A stretch of DNA of 64,000 nucleotides, from NCBI RefSeq assembly GCF_000297495.1, contig NZ_ALWX01000051.1, forward strand, positions 59,164 to 123,163, given 5' to 3'. Below, piece by piece: positions 48,447-58,619 of the stretch (positions are counted from its first letter, which is position 1; every line of letters starts with the position of its first letter). The stretch is from Janibacter hoylei PVAS-1. Its GTDB lineage: Bacteria > Actinomycetota > Actinomycetes > Actinomycetales > Dermatophilaceae. The translations under genes and the position numbers were made by a program. The notes below the pieces were generated by a model. It searched no databases, was not told the origin of the DNA, and saw only the letters and a list, made by a program, of their open reading frames with translations.

Positions 48447-49319
48447 GTGAGTTACCCAACGGTAGGTGCCGGCCCCCGGAACGTGTGTGAGGTGTGCGGC
48501 AGCGACGTGCGCGGCCAGGCGATCCGCGGGGGGTGCGTGCTCGAGAAGTGCCAGACCTGCGGGCACCTCCTGCGCGACCTCGAGCGCTGCCCTGCGGACC
48601 ACCGGGACCTTGCCTACGGCGGCGAGCCGACGCTCGACCGCATCAGGCTGGACCTCACCTACCGCGAGCTCGTGCGCGACGGCGTGCCCGACCGCGTCTT
48701 CGAGGTGGGCTTCGGCGCCGGCTCGATGCTGCGGCGCTTCCTCGACGACGGGGCCAGCGTGGCCGGCGTCGACCCCGATCAGCTCGGCATCGACGTCGAC
48801 GAGCGGGTCCGGGCCGAGGGGGACCTGCGCACCGGCGGCATCGAGGACGTCTCCCGCCTGCCCGGCGACCAGGACCTCGTCTACGGCATCCACGTGCTCG
48901 AGCACGTCGTGGACCCGCACATCGCGCTGCGGGCCTCGTACGACCTGCTGCGGCCGGGCGGCCGGGCGAGCTTCATCACGCCTGCGGGCGACAGCTCCGG
49001 CGTGGAGCGGTACGGCGCGGCCTGGTGGATGCTCGAGGACCCGACCCACATCCGCTTCTTCACGGCCGCCTCCCTCGCCCGGGCGGCGCGGGAGGCGGGC
49101 TTCGTCGACGTCGAGGTCCGTCGCCTGCTCCTCGACAGCCTGAGCGTGGACGCCGCGAGCATCGCGCGGGCGCTGCGCCCGGGCTCGCGACCCCGAGGGG
49201 TGCTCGGTGCGCGGCCCGTCCTCGCCGGCGCCGTCGCGAGCCTCCCGCTCGTCGTGGCCCAGCGTCTGGTGAGCCCGCGCTCCCGCCCGACGCTGCAGCT
49301 GCTGGCCCGTCGTCCATGA
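48447..49319 (+). CDS. SAM methyltransferase with N-terminal zinc ribbon
   Basis: 290 residues. Two CxxC knuckles at the start (CEVCGS and CQTCGH) form a likely zinc ribbon. A class I methyltransferase fold follows: VFEVGFGAGSMLRRF, GVDPDQLGID, and DLVYGIHVLEHVVDP with DLLRPGGRASFITP. Enzymes of this layout often C- or O-methylate nucleotide sugars. GTG directly after a -10 box. Its stop overlaps the next methyltransferase's upstream ATG. Part of the aftD-like operon (48447-54089). Confidence 0.83.
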   Translation: MSYPTVGAGPRNVCEVCGSDVRGQAIRGGCVLEKCQTCGHLLRDLERCPADHRDLAYGGEPTLDRIRLDLTYRELVRDGVPDRVFEVGFGAGSMLRRFLDDGASVAGVDPDQLGIDVDERVRAEGDLRTGGIEDVSRLPGDQDLVYGIHVLEHVVDPHIALRASYDLLRPGGRASFITPAGDSSGVERYGAAWWMLEDPTHIRFFTAASLARAAREAGFVDVEVRRLLLDSLSVDAASIARALRPGSRPRGVLGARPVLAGAVASLPLVVAQRLVSPRSRPTLQLLARRP

Positions 49320-49333
49320 TGGGGGGCGTGCCG

Positions 49334-50056
49334 ATGACCTCCGACCTGCCGACCCGCCGTGGCCTGCGCCGGTCGGCGCGGCTCTTCTCCGCCTTCCTCG
49401 TCGAGCAGAGCGATCCCGAGCGCTTCTACTCGGAGCTCGCGGAGGACTCGATCGCGCTGCTGCGCGAGCACACCGAGCTCCGGGGGCGCACGGTCCTGGA
49501 CGTCGGTGCGGGCCCGAGCGAGTTCGCCCACGCCTTCCGTGCGGCGGGCGCGCGGTACGTGCCGGTCGACCACGATGCCAGCGTGCCGTCGGTGCGGGAC
49601 GGGGGAGTGGTGGGCGACGCCCTTCGCCTGCCCCTGGCCGACGGCAGCGTCGACGTCGTCTTCTCGAGCAACATGTGGGAGCACGTGCCCGACCCGGAGG
49701 CGGTCGCCGACGAGCTGCTGCGGGTGACCCGGCCCGGCGGCCTGGTCTTCCTGTCGTACACCAACTGGCTCTCGCCCTGGGGCGGTCACGAGACCTCGCC
49801 GTGGCACTGGCTCGGCGGCGAGCGGGCGATCGCGCGCTACGAGCGCAAGCACGGGCACCCGCCCAAGAACCGCGTCGGTGAGACCCTCTACCGCGTCAGC
49901 GTGCGCCAGGGGCTGGAGTGGGCGAAGGGAGCGGACGCCGACGTCCTCGCGGCCCGCCCGCGGTACCTGCCGGACGCCGCGGCCCACATCCTGCGCGTGC
50001 CGGGCCTGCGCGAGGTCGTCACCTGGAACCTGCTGCTCATCCTGCGGCGCCGATGA
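49334..50056 (+). CDS. Class I SAM methyltransferase (Rv0224c-like)
   Basis: 240 residues. The SAM motif is VLDVGAGPSEFAHAF, then VPVDHDASVP and DGSVDVVFSSNMWEHVPDPEAVADE with LLRVTRPGGLVFLSYTNW. Position immediately before an AftD-like gene recalls Rv0224c. ATG 49334 has a GGGGGG run 7 bases upstream; ATG 49316, overlapping the previous stop, is an alternative. The stop overlaps the AftD-like ATG by 4 bases. Substrate unknown. Confidence 0.82.
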   Translation: MTSDLPTRRGLRRSARLFSAFLVEQSDPERFYSELAEDSIALLREHTELRGRTVLDVGAGPSEFAHAFRAAGARYVPVDHDASVPSVRDGGVVGDALRLPLADGSVDVVFSSNMWEHVPDPEAVADELLRVTRPGGLVFLSYTNWLSPWGGHETSPWHWLGGERAIARYERKHGHPPKNRVGETLYRVSVRQGLEWAKGADADVLAARPRYLPDAAAHILRVPGLREVVTWNLLLILRRR

Positions 50057-53000
50057 CGCAGGCGCCGGACCCGGTACGGGTCGATGCGGTCCGGGAGCGC
50101 GTGCAGCGGTGGACGGCGACCCTGCTCGTCGCGGTCCTGCCGTGGCTCATCGCCCCGGGCATGATCCAGCCGGACACCAAGAGCGACCTCATCATCTCGC
50201 CCGGGCGCTATCTCGGGCGGGCCCTGTGGGCGTGGAACGACCACACCGGGATCGGTGAGCTGCAGAACCAGGCCTACGGCTACCTCTGGCCGATGGGCTC
50301 GCTCTTCCTCGCCGGGGACGCCGTCGGCATGCCGGCGTGGGTGACGCAGCGGGTGTGGTGGATGCTCCTGCTCGTCGTCTCCTTCGTCGGCGCCGAGCGG
50401 GTGGCGCGGCGGCTGGCCGGGCTGACGACAGTTCCTGCGCTGCTCGTCGGCATGGTCTTCGCGCTGTCGCCGCGCGTGCTCACCGTCCTGTCGGAGATCT
50501 CGGTCGAGGTGTGGCCGCAGGCCCTCGCGCCGTGGCTGCTGCTCGCCGCAGCCCGCGCCGTGGCACCGGGTGCCGGGCCAGCGCACCGACGTCGTGCCGC
50601 GGTCGTCACCGGTCTGCTCGCGGCGAGCCTCGGTGGGGTCAACGCGACGGTCTCGCTCGTCGCCCTGGTGCCTGCCGCTGCCTGGCTCGTGCTCGCGCCG
50701 CGCGGTCGGGCCAAGGGACGAGCCCTCCTGTGGTGGTGCGCGGGGGCCGCACTCGGGTCGGCATGGTGGCTCGGGCCGCTCGTCGTCCTCGGCCGCTACG
50801 CCTACCCCTTCCTCGACCACATCGAGCTGGCCTCGACCACCACCGCGGTCGCCTCGGTGACCAACGTCCTGCGCGGGGCCAACCACTGGATCGCCTACAT
50901 CCTCACCTCGGGAGACCACCCGACGTGGCAGAGCGGGTGGCTGCTGGCCCAGTCCGTCACCGGCATCCTCGCGACGACGACCATCGCGGGGCTCGGGCTC
51001 GCGGGGCTCGTGCGGCGTCGCGCTGCCGGCAGCGCGGAGGAGGACGGCGAGGGCCGACACCTGACCCGCTGGGGCATCACCCTCGTCCTCCTCGGGGTCG
51101 TCGCCATGGCGATCGGCCGCAGCGGGGCCTCGTCGGGCCCCTTCGCGCCGCTCGTGCAGGACCTGCTTGACGGGCCGCTGGCCCCCTTCCGCAACGTGCA
51201 CAAGGCGGACCTGCTCGTCCGCCTGCCGGTCGCGCTCGGGGTGGGGCTGGTCGCGCACTGGGCGACGCGTGTGGAGCGCGGCGCCGGCCCCGTGGTCCGA
51301 CAGGTCGTCGTGACGACGACGGTCCTGGCCCTCGTCGGGTCGCTGGCGCCGCTCTGGGCCTCCCGGGTCGGCGATGCCTGGGCGACCGACGGGGTGCCGC
51401 GTGCCTGGCGGGACGTGGCGACCGAGGTCGACGACCTCGCCTCCGCCGACGGCGGGACGACGCTCGTGCTGCCGGGTGCCCGCACCGCGGACTTCACCTG
51501 GGGGCGGGTCACCGATGAGCCGCTCTCCGCACTGGCCGAGTCGCCCGTGCTCTCCCGAGCGGCCGCCCCGCTGGGGCACCCCGCCGCCACCCGGGTGCTC
51601 GACCACCTCGACGAGATGACGGCGACGGGGCGCAGTCAACCCGAGCTCGCCGCCGGCCTGCGCCGCATGGGGGTGAGCCGGGTGGTCGTCCGCGGCGGCC
51701 TCGACCCAGATGTCGGCGCCGTGGACTCCGAGCAGGTGGCCGAGACCCTGGCAGCCAGCCCCGGCATCACGCTCGTCTCCTCGGTGGGTGACGGACCCGA
51801 CCGGATCAGCGTCTGGCGGCTGGACGAGTCGGCGGTGCCGGCGACGACCGTTCCGACCTCCGGGGTCGTCCCGGTCGCCGCCTCACCGGAGGCGTGGTTC
51901 GCGCTCGTCGACTCCGGGCTCCTCGACCCCGACGCCGTCACCACGCTCGCCGACGGCGCGGACGCCGAGGTGCGCACCGACACCCTGCGTTGGCAGCCGC
52001 TCAACTCGGGCCGGCCCCCGGCCCGGGGTCACGGGCCCACCGTGGCGGGGGACGACCCGTCGCCCTCCGTCGTGGGCACCCGCGACCTGGAGCCCGGCGG
52101 TGCCACGACCGGCCGCACGGTGCGGTTCTGGAGCGGCGTCGACGGGATCTCGGTCGGGTCGAGCGCTGCCGACCCCTTCGCGTCCGCGTGGCGCAGTGCC
52201 GGCAGCGGGCCGGCGGCGATGGTCGACGGCGACCCGCGGACCGCCTGGGTCAGCGGCGACGGCGAGCTCTCGCAGACGATCACGCTCGACCTGCCAGCCG
52301 GGTCCCGACCCGATGCGGTCGTCGTCCACGAGGCATGGGGCGGTGACCTCGCGACACTCACGTCCGTCGAGGTCGACGGCAGTGACGGCATCAAGCCCGA
52401 GGGCACGATGACCTGGCGGGTCCCGCTCGACGGGCGGGAGCGACGCAGCATCACCATCGAGCTCACCGGGACGCATGACCCCGCGACCACGACGCAGTCC
52501 CCGGTGGGTGTGCGCGAGGTCGAGCTCGAAGGGGCCTCCCGGGCCGGCTCGGGTCTGGAGGTCCCGTCGGGGCCGGGGCCGGTCCTCCTGACGCGCGACC
52601 CCAGAGGAGGCAGCGACCTCGCCCTCGGTGAGGACCCGGCGGACCTCGTCCGGCGCGTCGGTCCGCTGCCCCGGACGACCGTCTCGGCATCGGTGCGGGT
52701 GCGTCCCGATGCCTCCGGTCAGGAGACCGCCGCCGCACCGTGGTCGCTCACGGGCAGCACCCCTCCCGACGAGAGCGAGTCCTCGGCGGGGCTCACCAGC
52801 TGGCCGGTCGCCGCGCTCGACGGTGACCCCGCCACACGCTGGCGCCCTTCGGCGGGAGCCGCTGCACCGGTGCTCGCCCTCGACCTGGGAGCCGCCGCCG
52901 AGATCTCGACGATCACGCTGGACCGCGAGGCCGGCCCCGTGACCGTGGCCACCGACGGCGGGCGGTACGTCCTGCCCACCGGCCGGACCCTGACGATCCC

Positions 53001-54089
53001 GACGCAGCGGACCCGGACGCTGTCGTTGACCTTCAGCCGACCTCCAGGTCGGGCGGACTGGACCGCGCCCGAGGTGTCGCTCGCGGGCGGGCCGGCCCTG
53101 TCGGAGCAGGTCACGCTCGCGTGCAACGAGGCCGGCCAGGTCGGGCGTGACGACGGCCGGATCGGGCTCTCCCTCACTGCGGCCCGGCGCTCGCTGGTGC
53201 GGGGCGAGCCGGTCCCTGCAACGCCGTGCGGCGAGCTGCCCGACGGTGACGGCTCGATCACCGCGGCGGCGGCCGGCGGTCTCGTGCCCGAGCGCGTCAC
53301 CCTCACCCCGGTCGGGTGGACCCGGACCGAGGTAGCACCCTCTCGCACGGTCTCCGCGCAGCGCGCGCACACGGGGTCGTGGACGCTCGACGTCGGGGCG
53401 GGGGACGAGTCGGTGCTCGTGCTGCATCAGGGGGCCAACGACGGCTGGCGCGCCACCGACCCGGACGGTCGTGAGCTCGAGCCGGTGACGGTCGACGGCT
53501 GGCGGCAGGGCTTCGTCCTCCCCGAGGGGGCCGCGACCCGGGTCGAGGTCGACTTCGTGCCCAACGCGCAGCACCGGGCCGCGCTGGCGGTGGGCGCCGC
53601 ACTCGTGGTTTTCCTGCTCCTCTGGGGGTTCGTCGAGCTGCTGCTGCGTCGTCGTGGCACCGACGAGGAGCCACCCGAGGTGTCGGGGGGCGCGCCGGAG
53701 CCCGTGGTGGCCCAGCCCGGGTCGGGCGAGACCGTGAGCGCGTCCGCCTCGCCGGTCTGGGTGGTCCGGGTGCTCGGGGTCGCCTGCGGTGCCGTCGTCG
53801 GGCTGCTCGTCGCGGGGGTGGCGGGCGCCTGGCGGGAGCCGTCGGCGCGCTCGTGCCCGTGCGCGGCCGCGCCCTGGTCGTCTCGGTCGTGCTCGTCGGC
53901 GCCGGCGTGGCGCTCACCGTCCTCGGGGTCGCGGAGCGGCAGTCGGCCGGCGCGCACGCCTCCCAGCTCCTGGGCGCACTCACGCTCGGGGTGCTGGCTG
54001 CTGCTCTCGTGCGGCCGTGGTCCGGTGTGCCCGATCGAGGACCGGACGCTCCAGCAGCGTCCACGACAGGTGACCCAGACCCACGCTGA
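50053..54089 (+). CDS. AftD-like alpha-1,3-arabinofuranosyltransferase family protein (copy 2), frameshifted as read
   Basis: About 1345 residues. The N-terminal GT-C region (1-430) has the AftD/DUF3367 hallmarks IQPDTKSDLIISPGRYL and ELQNQAYGYLWPMGSLFLAGD. Two discoidin-like domains lie near 705-800 (MVDGDPRTAWVSGDGE) and 905-1010 (ALDGDPATRWRPSAGA), then a lipid-facing C-terminal region with helices near 1180 and 1240-1320. A base appears to be missing around 53812-53830: one added base joins LLVAGV to LAGAVGALVPVRGRALVV. The end overlaps the convergent acyltransferase by 110 bases. In mycobacteria AftD acts on arabinan; here the donor and glycan are unknown. Confidence 0.85.
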
Positions 54090-55180
54090 CGACCGTGACG
54101 AGCAGCAGCACCGAGGCAAAGGGGGCGGAGAAGAGCCGCAGGTCGAGGGCCGCGAAGACGACCTGGAGCACAAGGACGTGCCACAGGAAGACGGCATAGG
54201 AGATGTCCCCGGCCCAGCGCAGCACCCCCGCGACGGGGGAGGCGGCGAGCGACTCCGTCAGACCGCGCGAGGTGCCCGCCAGGAGCAGGCACGCGGCGAC
54301 GAGTCCGTAGAGGACCTCTGCGGCGACGGCCTCGGACCCGGTCGTGGCCTCCAGGCCACGTGGTCCTGCCACGGGGGTGGACGCCACCACCCAGAGCACG
54401 AGGGCGAGCAGGGCCAGCCGTCCCCGGGCTCGTGCGCAGCACCTCCACGAGGGGCGACCGGGGGCGGCAGCCGGCCCGCTCGGACTCGACGAGGACGGCG
54501 ACGGCGACACCGACGGCGAACCACGCGGCATGACCCGCAGCGCTCGTCGCGAGCAGACCGCCCCACCGTGCGTCCGGCACGAGCGCCGCGACCCCCTGCT
54601 GGCCGATCCCGACGAGCGCCACCACCGCGCACAGCCCGAGGAGTCGGCGCGCGCTCGGGGCCGCCTGCACCCCGCGGACCAGTGGTGCGGCCACGAGGGC
54701 CGCGAGGGGGAGCAGCAGGTAGAAGGTCACCTCGGACGTGAGGCTCCACGTCTGGGTGAAGGCCTGGAAGGTCTCACCGGTCAGGCCCTGGCCGATGACG
54801 AGGTGCGCGAGGACGGTGGGCACGTCGAGCGCACTCGCTGCGGCGCCGCCGAGCAGGGCAGCCACCGCGACGACGAAGGCCAGGGCCAGCAGGTACCCGG
54901 GCAGGATCCGCGCCGCCCGCCGCACGAGGTAGCGGGGGAGCGACCACTCGACGTGGCCGCCCAGTGCCCGCCGGACGAAGGGGGTCGACAGCAGGTACGC
55001 GGACAGGGCGAAGAAGATCGCGACGCCGAGCTCGCCCCGCACCGCCAGCCCACCGATGATGCCCTCGGCGCCGGCGCCGGTCCAGAAGGCGACGTGCGAG
55101 AGCAGCACCAGCCAGGCCGCGACGGCGCGCAGCGCGTCGAGCCCGAGGATCCGTCCCGGTCGGGCCTTCGCGCCATCCAT
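53980..55180 (-). CDS. Acyltransferase-3 membrane protein, frameshifted as read
   Basis: About 400 residues, an acyltransferase-3 domain without an SGNH tail. Seen: ILGLDALRAVAAWLVLLSHVAFW, FFALSAYLLSTPFVRRALGGH, QTWSLTSEVTFYLLLPLAAL and, in the second frame, DISYAVFLWHVLVLQVVFAAL and GHLSWTLLERPVLDRA. The frames join at about 54433-54450, where one base seems extra. ATG 55180 has AGGTGA just upstream; 55195 and 55219 are also open. Probably O-acylates the same glycan. Divergent from hddA. Confidence 0.83.
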
Positions 55181-55236
55181 CTCGTCACCTACCATGCAGT
55201 AATAATTGCTGAGATCCACTCGGGGAGAGGACTTCC
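55181..55236. promoter_or_regulatory. AT-rich divergent promoter region
   Basis: TAATAAT at 55200-55206 reads as a -10 for hddA and, reversed, gives TATTAC for the acyltransferase. It is one of the few AT-rich stretches in the window. GGAGAGG precedes the hddA ATG by 6-8 bases. Confidence 0.5.
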
Positions 55237-56280
55237 ATGACCGCGCGTCCCGTCTTGCGTGCTCGCGCGCCCCTGCGGGTGAGCTTCGCAGGTGGCGGCA
55301 CCGACGTCGCCCCCTTCCCCCAGCGGGAGGGCGGGGCCGTGCTCAGTGCCACCATCGGCAGCTACGCCTACGCCACCCTCCGGCCGCGCACCGACGGGCA
55401 CATCACCGTCGAGTCCCACGACTACGGGACCTCCATCGGGTACGACGTGGGGACCCCCTTCGTCCTCGACGGCACGCTCGACCTGCCCAAGGCCGCGATC
55501 GCGCGCATCATGACCCTCGAGGGCGCGATCCGCTCCGACGGCTTCGACCTCTTCCTGCACACCAACGCACCGCCTGGGTCCGGCCTCGGCAGCTCGAGCG
55601 CGGTCATGGTGGCCGTCATCGACCTCGTCGCCCGGCACTGCGGGCTCGACCTCGGTCCGCACGAGATCGCCGAGCTCGCCTACCGCCTGGAGCGGGAGGA
55701 CCTGCAGATCCCCGGTGGTTACCAGGACCAGTACGCCGCGGCCTTCGGCGGCTTCAACTTCATGGAGTTCCGCCAGGACGGCGACGTCGTCGTCAACCCG
55801 CTGCGCGTGCGCCAGGACACCGTGCACGAGCTCGAGCACAACATGCTGCTCGCGTACACGGGGCGCACCCGGGTGAGCGACCACATCATCGAGGACCAGG
55901 TCTCCCGCTACGAGACGGGCAACGAGGACGCCGTAGCGGGCCTGCGCGCCCAGCGTGACCTCGCCGATGCCATGCGCGTCGCGCTGCTGCGCGGCCGGGT
56001 CGACGAGATCGGCCACCTGCTCGGGCAGGCCTGGCAGGAGAAGCAGCGGATGTCCTCGCGCATCACGACCCCTCTGATCTCCGAGGCCGTCGAGCGGGCC
56101 CTCGCCCGGGGCGCTTTGGGGGGCAAGGTGACCGGTGCCGGCGGCGGCGGTCACATGATCTTCATCTGCGAGTTCGAGAAGAGGCACCTCGTCGCAGACG
56201 AGCTCATCACCCTGGGGCTGTCGGTCTCGGAGTTCACCTTCACCAAGCACGGCGTGACGACCTGGAAGGGACAGCAATGA
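55237..56280 (+). CDS. hddA: D-glycero-alpha-D-manno-heptose 7-phosphate kinase (GHMP)
   Basis: 347 residues, GHMP kinase fold. Start RARAPLRVSFAGGGTDVAPFP is characteristic of HddA-type sugar kinases. The ATP loop is PPGSGLGSSSAVMVA, with GGYQDQYAAAFGGFN and the C-terminal GKVTGAGGGGHMIF. It phosphorylates C1 of heptose 7-phosphate en route to GDP-heptose. ATG overlaps nothing upstream and its stop overlaps gmhA by 4 bases, so kinase and isomerase are made together. Heptose genes are known in some Gram-positive envelope clusters. Confidence 0.88.
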   Translation: MTARPVLRARAPLRVSFAGGGTDVAPFPQREGGAVLSATIGSYAYATLRPRTDGHITVESHDYGTSIGYDVGTPFVLDGTLDLPKAAIARIMTLEGAIRSDGFDLFLHTNAPPGSGLGSSSAVMVAVIDLVARHCGLDLGPHEIAELAYRLEREDLQIPGGYQDQYAAAFGGFNFMEFRQDGDVVVNPLRVRQDTVHELEHNMLLAYTGRTRVSDHIIEDQVSRYETGNEDAVAGLRAQRDLADAMRVALLRGRVDEIGHLLGQAWQEKQRMSSRITTPLISEAVERALARGALGGKVTGAGGGGHMIFICEFEKRHLVADELITLGLSVSEFTFTKHGVTTWKGQQ

Positions 56281-56885
56281 CAGCGACCGAGGCAGCAGCC
56301 TCCCTGGTGACGCAGCAGCTCGACGAGGGCATCGCCGCCTGGGCGGAGCTGGCCCGCCAGGTCGCGGAGCCGACGGTGCGCGAGCAGGTCGAGGCCGCCG
56401 GCCGGGTCGTCGTGGCCGCTCTGCAGTCCGGGCGCACCCTGCTCGTCGCGGGCAACGGTGGCTCGGCCGCGATCGCCAGCCACGTGGCCGCGGAGTTCCT
56501 CGGCAAGTGCATCCACGACCGGCACCCGCTGCCGGCCATCAGCCTCGCCGAGTCGCACTCGTCGCTCACCGCGATCGGCAACGACTACGGCTTCGACCAG
56601 GTCTTCCTCCGGGGCGTGCGAGCCTTCGGCCGACCCGGAGACGTCTTCCTCGCCATGTCGACGTCGGGGACGAGCCCCAACGTCGTGGCCGCCCTCGCCG
56701 AGGCGCGCAGCCGCGGCCTCGCCACGATCCTCATGACCGGCTCGAAGGGAGCGGGGCAGGCCGATCTGGCCGACCACCTGCTCGTCGTGCCGTCGTCCCA
56801 GACGCCCCGCATCCAGGAGGTCCACATGCTGTGGGCGCACGCCTGGTGCGAGGCGGTCGACCTCGTCATGCAGGACGCGCCCTGA
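56277..56885 (+). CDS. gmhA: Phosphoheptose isomerase
   Basis: Converts sedoheptulose 7-phosphate to D-glycero-D-manno-heptose 7-phosphate. 202 residues, a single SIS domain. Seen: LLVAGNGGSAAIASHVAAEFLGK, SLAESHSSLTAIGNDYGFDQVF and MSTSGTSPNVVAAL; the C-terminal metal/catalytic part is QEVHMLWAHAWCE (Gln, His). It overlaps hddA by 4 bases and runs into gmhB, giving three consecutive heptose steps. Confidence 0.93.
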   Translation: MTATEAAASLVTQQLDEGIAAWAELARQVAEPTVREQVEAAGRVVVAALQSGRTLLVAGNGGSAAIASHVAAEFLGKCIHDRHPLPAISLAESHSSLTAIGNDYGFDQVFLRGVRAFGRPGDVFLAMSTSGTSPNVVAALAEARSRGLATILMTGSKGAGQADLADHLLVVPSSQTPRIQEVHMLWAHAWCEAVDLVMQDAP

Positions 56886-57452
56886 CCGCTCGGCCCTGGT
56901 GGTTCGGGCCGCAGGCCCTCCGCCGACCGGGGGAGGGCACCCCCTTCGACCTCGTCCTGCTCGACCGCGACGGCACGCTCAACGTGCGCATCGAGGGGGG
57001 CTACGTGACGCGGCCCGACGAGCTGGAGCTGCTGCCGGGGGGCGGCGGCCGGTGTCGGCCGGCTGGCGGCGCTCGGCTGCCCGGTCGTCGTCGTGACCAA
57101 CCAGCGCGGGGTCGCGAGGGGCCTGCTGTCGCGGACGGACCTCGAGGCCGTCCACGCACGGCTGGCGCAGGACCTCGCCGCCGCCGACGGGCGCGTCGAC
57201 GCTGTCGCGGTCTGCCCGCACGACGAGGGGGAGTGCTCGTGTCGCAAACCCTTCGACGGGCTCTTCCGCGAGGCGCTCGCGCGAGCGCCCTGGGCCGACC
57301 CGCGCCGGTGCCTGATGATCGGGGACATGCCGTCGGATCTCGAGCCCGCGCGCGGTCTCGGGATGCGGACCGAGAGGGTGGGTCCGGACCGGCCCTTCGG
57401 TGAGGTCGTCGCCCGCGTCCTCGGGGGTCCGGGGCCCCGACGCGACGCCTGA
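56882..57452 (+). CDS. gmhB: Heptose bisphosphate phosphatase (GmhB-like HAD), frameshifted as read
   Basis: Removes the C7 phosphate of heptose 1,7-bisphosphate. HAD motif I is LVLLDRDGTLN; motif II/III include VVVTNQRGVARGL and MIGDMPSDLEPARGLG. The GmhB zinc loop CPHDEGECSCRKP is present. A G6 run at 57037-57042 breaks the frame; five G gives ELLPGAAAGVGRLAAL. Corrected length about 189 residues. The start is uncertain: no ATG or GTG is well placed, and a CTG at 56882 overlapping the gmhA stop is my best guess. Confidence 0.83.
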
Positions 57453-57562
57453 CGACGTCCGACGTGGCGAAGGCCACGTCCCCTAGGCTGTGCCCGGACG
57501 GAGGCGGCGCTCACGAGGTGCTACTGTCCGGTAAGTTATTCAGGACCAAGGAGGGTTCTCTC

Positions 57563-58606
57563 GTGCGCAAGTACCTGCTGCCGGCGATCATCATGGCTGT
57601 CGGAGCGTTCATCCTCACCATGGGGCTGCTCTTTCGGTTCTATGCCTATCCCAAGCTGGCGGTCGTCCCCAACGACCAGAACACGACGCAGATCGTCCAG
57701 GACCCCGACGCCAAGTTCTTCGACGCGGACAACGTCAAGCCCGGCCAGGGCGAGCTGACGACGACGGCCCGCATCATCGGCGACCCGGACGCGGCCGAGC
57801 AGGCCTCCGAGGAGTCCGGCAGGGACGTCGCCGTCTGGAACAGCGGCCAGGTCAGCGACAACAACGGTGACAACATCCCGATGGACGGCAGCACCGAGGT
57901 GTATGTCTTCGACCGGCACACCGGCGAGGCCATCAACTGCTGCGGCGAGTCCAAGAACGGCGAAGAGGTCAAGCGCGACGGCCTCCTCGTGAAGTTCCCC
58001 TTCGACACCCAGCCGACCGACGAGTACAGCTGGTGGGACAGCACCGTCGGTAAGTCCTTCCCCGTCAAGTACGAGGGCGAGGAGGACCTGCAGGGCATGA
58101 AGACGTACAAGTTCACGCAGGAGGTCCCCGAGACCAAGTACGCCCAGCGTGAGCTGCCCGGCAACCTCTTCGGTGGAGCCGACGACTCCGGTGCCGTCAA
58201 CGCCGACCGCTACTACTCCAACAAGCGCACCTTCTGGGTCGAACCGGTGACGGGCGTCGTCCTCGACCGCGTCGAGGAGCAGAAGCAGGAGTTCCGCTAC
58301 AACGGCAAGACCCTCAACGCCCTGGAGACGACCTCGCGCTTCACGCCCGAGACCGTCGACAAGAACGTCGAGGAGTACAGCTCCAAGTCCACGCTGCTCA
58401 ACATGGTCCACACGGCCCTCCCGATCGTCTTCACGATCCTCGGTCTGCTGCTCCTGCTGGGTGGTCTGCTCCTCTCGCTCGTCATCGGCCGTCGCGGTCG
58501 CGGTGAGCCGGCCCCGGCCTACGTCGACGACCGGGAGGACCCGGTCTTCGGCTCGGCCGCGCCGGACGCCGAGACCCGCCCGCGTCGCGACCTGCACGGT
58601 CACTGA
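57563..58606 (+). CDS. DUF3068 (PorA-family-like) membrane protein
   Basis: 347 residues. One N-terminal helix (about 4-24, [20 protein letters not shown]), a large external beta-rich domain (about 25-290) and one C-terminal helix (about 295-320) with a short tail. Typical segments: [28 protein letters not shown] and YSWWDST. It fits DUF3068, an actinobacterial envelope family of unknown role. GTG 57563 has AAGGAGGG 7 bases upstream. Followed 13 bases later by the epimerase gene. Position suggests an envelope-glycan role (inference). Confidence 0.87.
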   Translation: MRKYLLPAIIMAVGAFILTMGLLFRFYAYPKLAVVPNDQNTTQIVQDPDAKFFDADNVKPGQGELTTTARIIGDPDAAEQASEESGRDVAVWNSGQVSDNNGDNIPMDGSTEVYVFDRHTGEAINCCGESKNGEEVKRDGLLVKFPFDTQPTDEYSWWDSTVGKSFPVKYEGEEDLQGMKTYKFTQEVPETKYAQRELPGNLFGGADDSGAVNADRYYSNKRTFWVEPVTGVVLDRVEEQKQEFRYNGKTLNALETTSRFTPETVDKNVEEYSSKSTLLNMVHTALPIVFTILGLLLLLGGLLLSLVIGRRGRGEPAPAYVDDREDPVFGSAAPDAETRPRRDLHGH

Positions 58607-58619
58607 GGAGCAGCACCAC

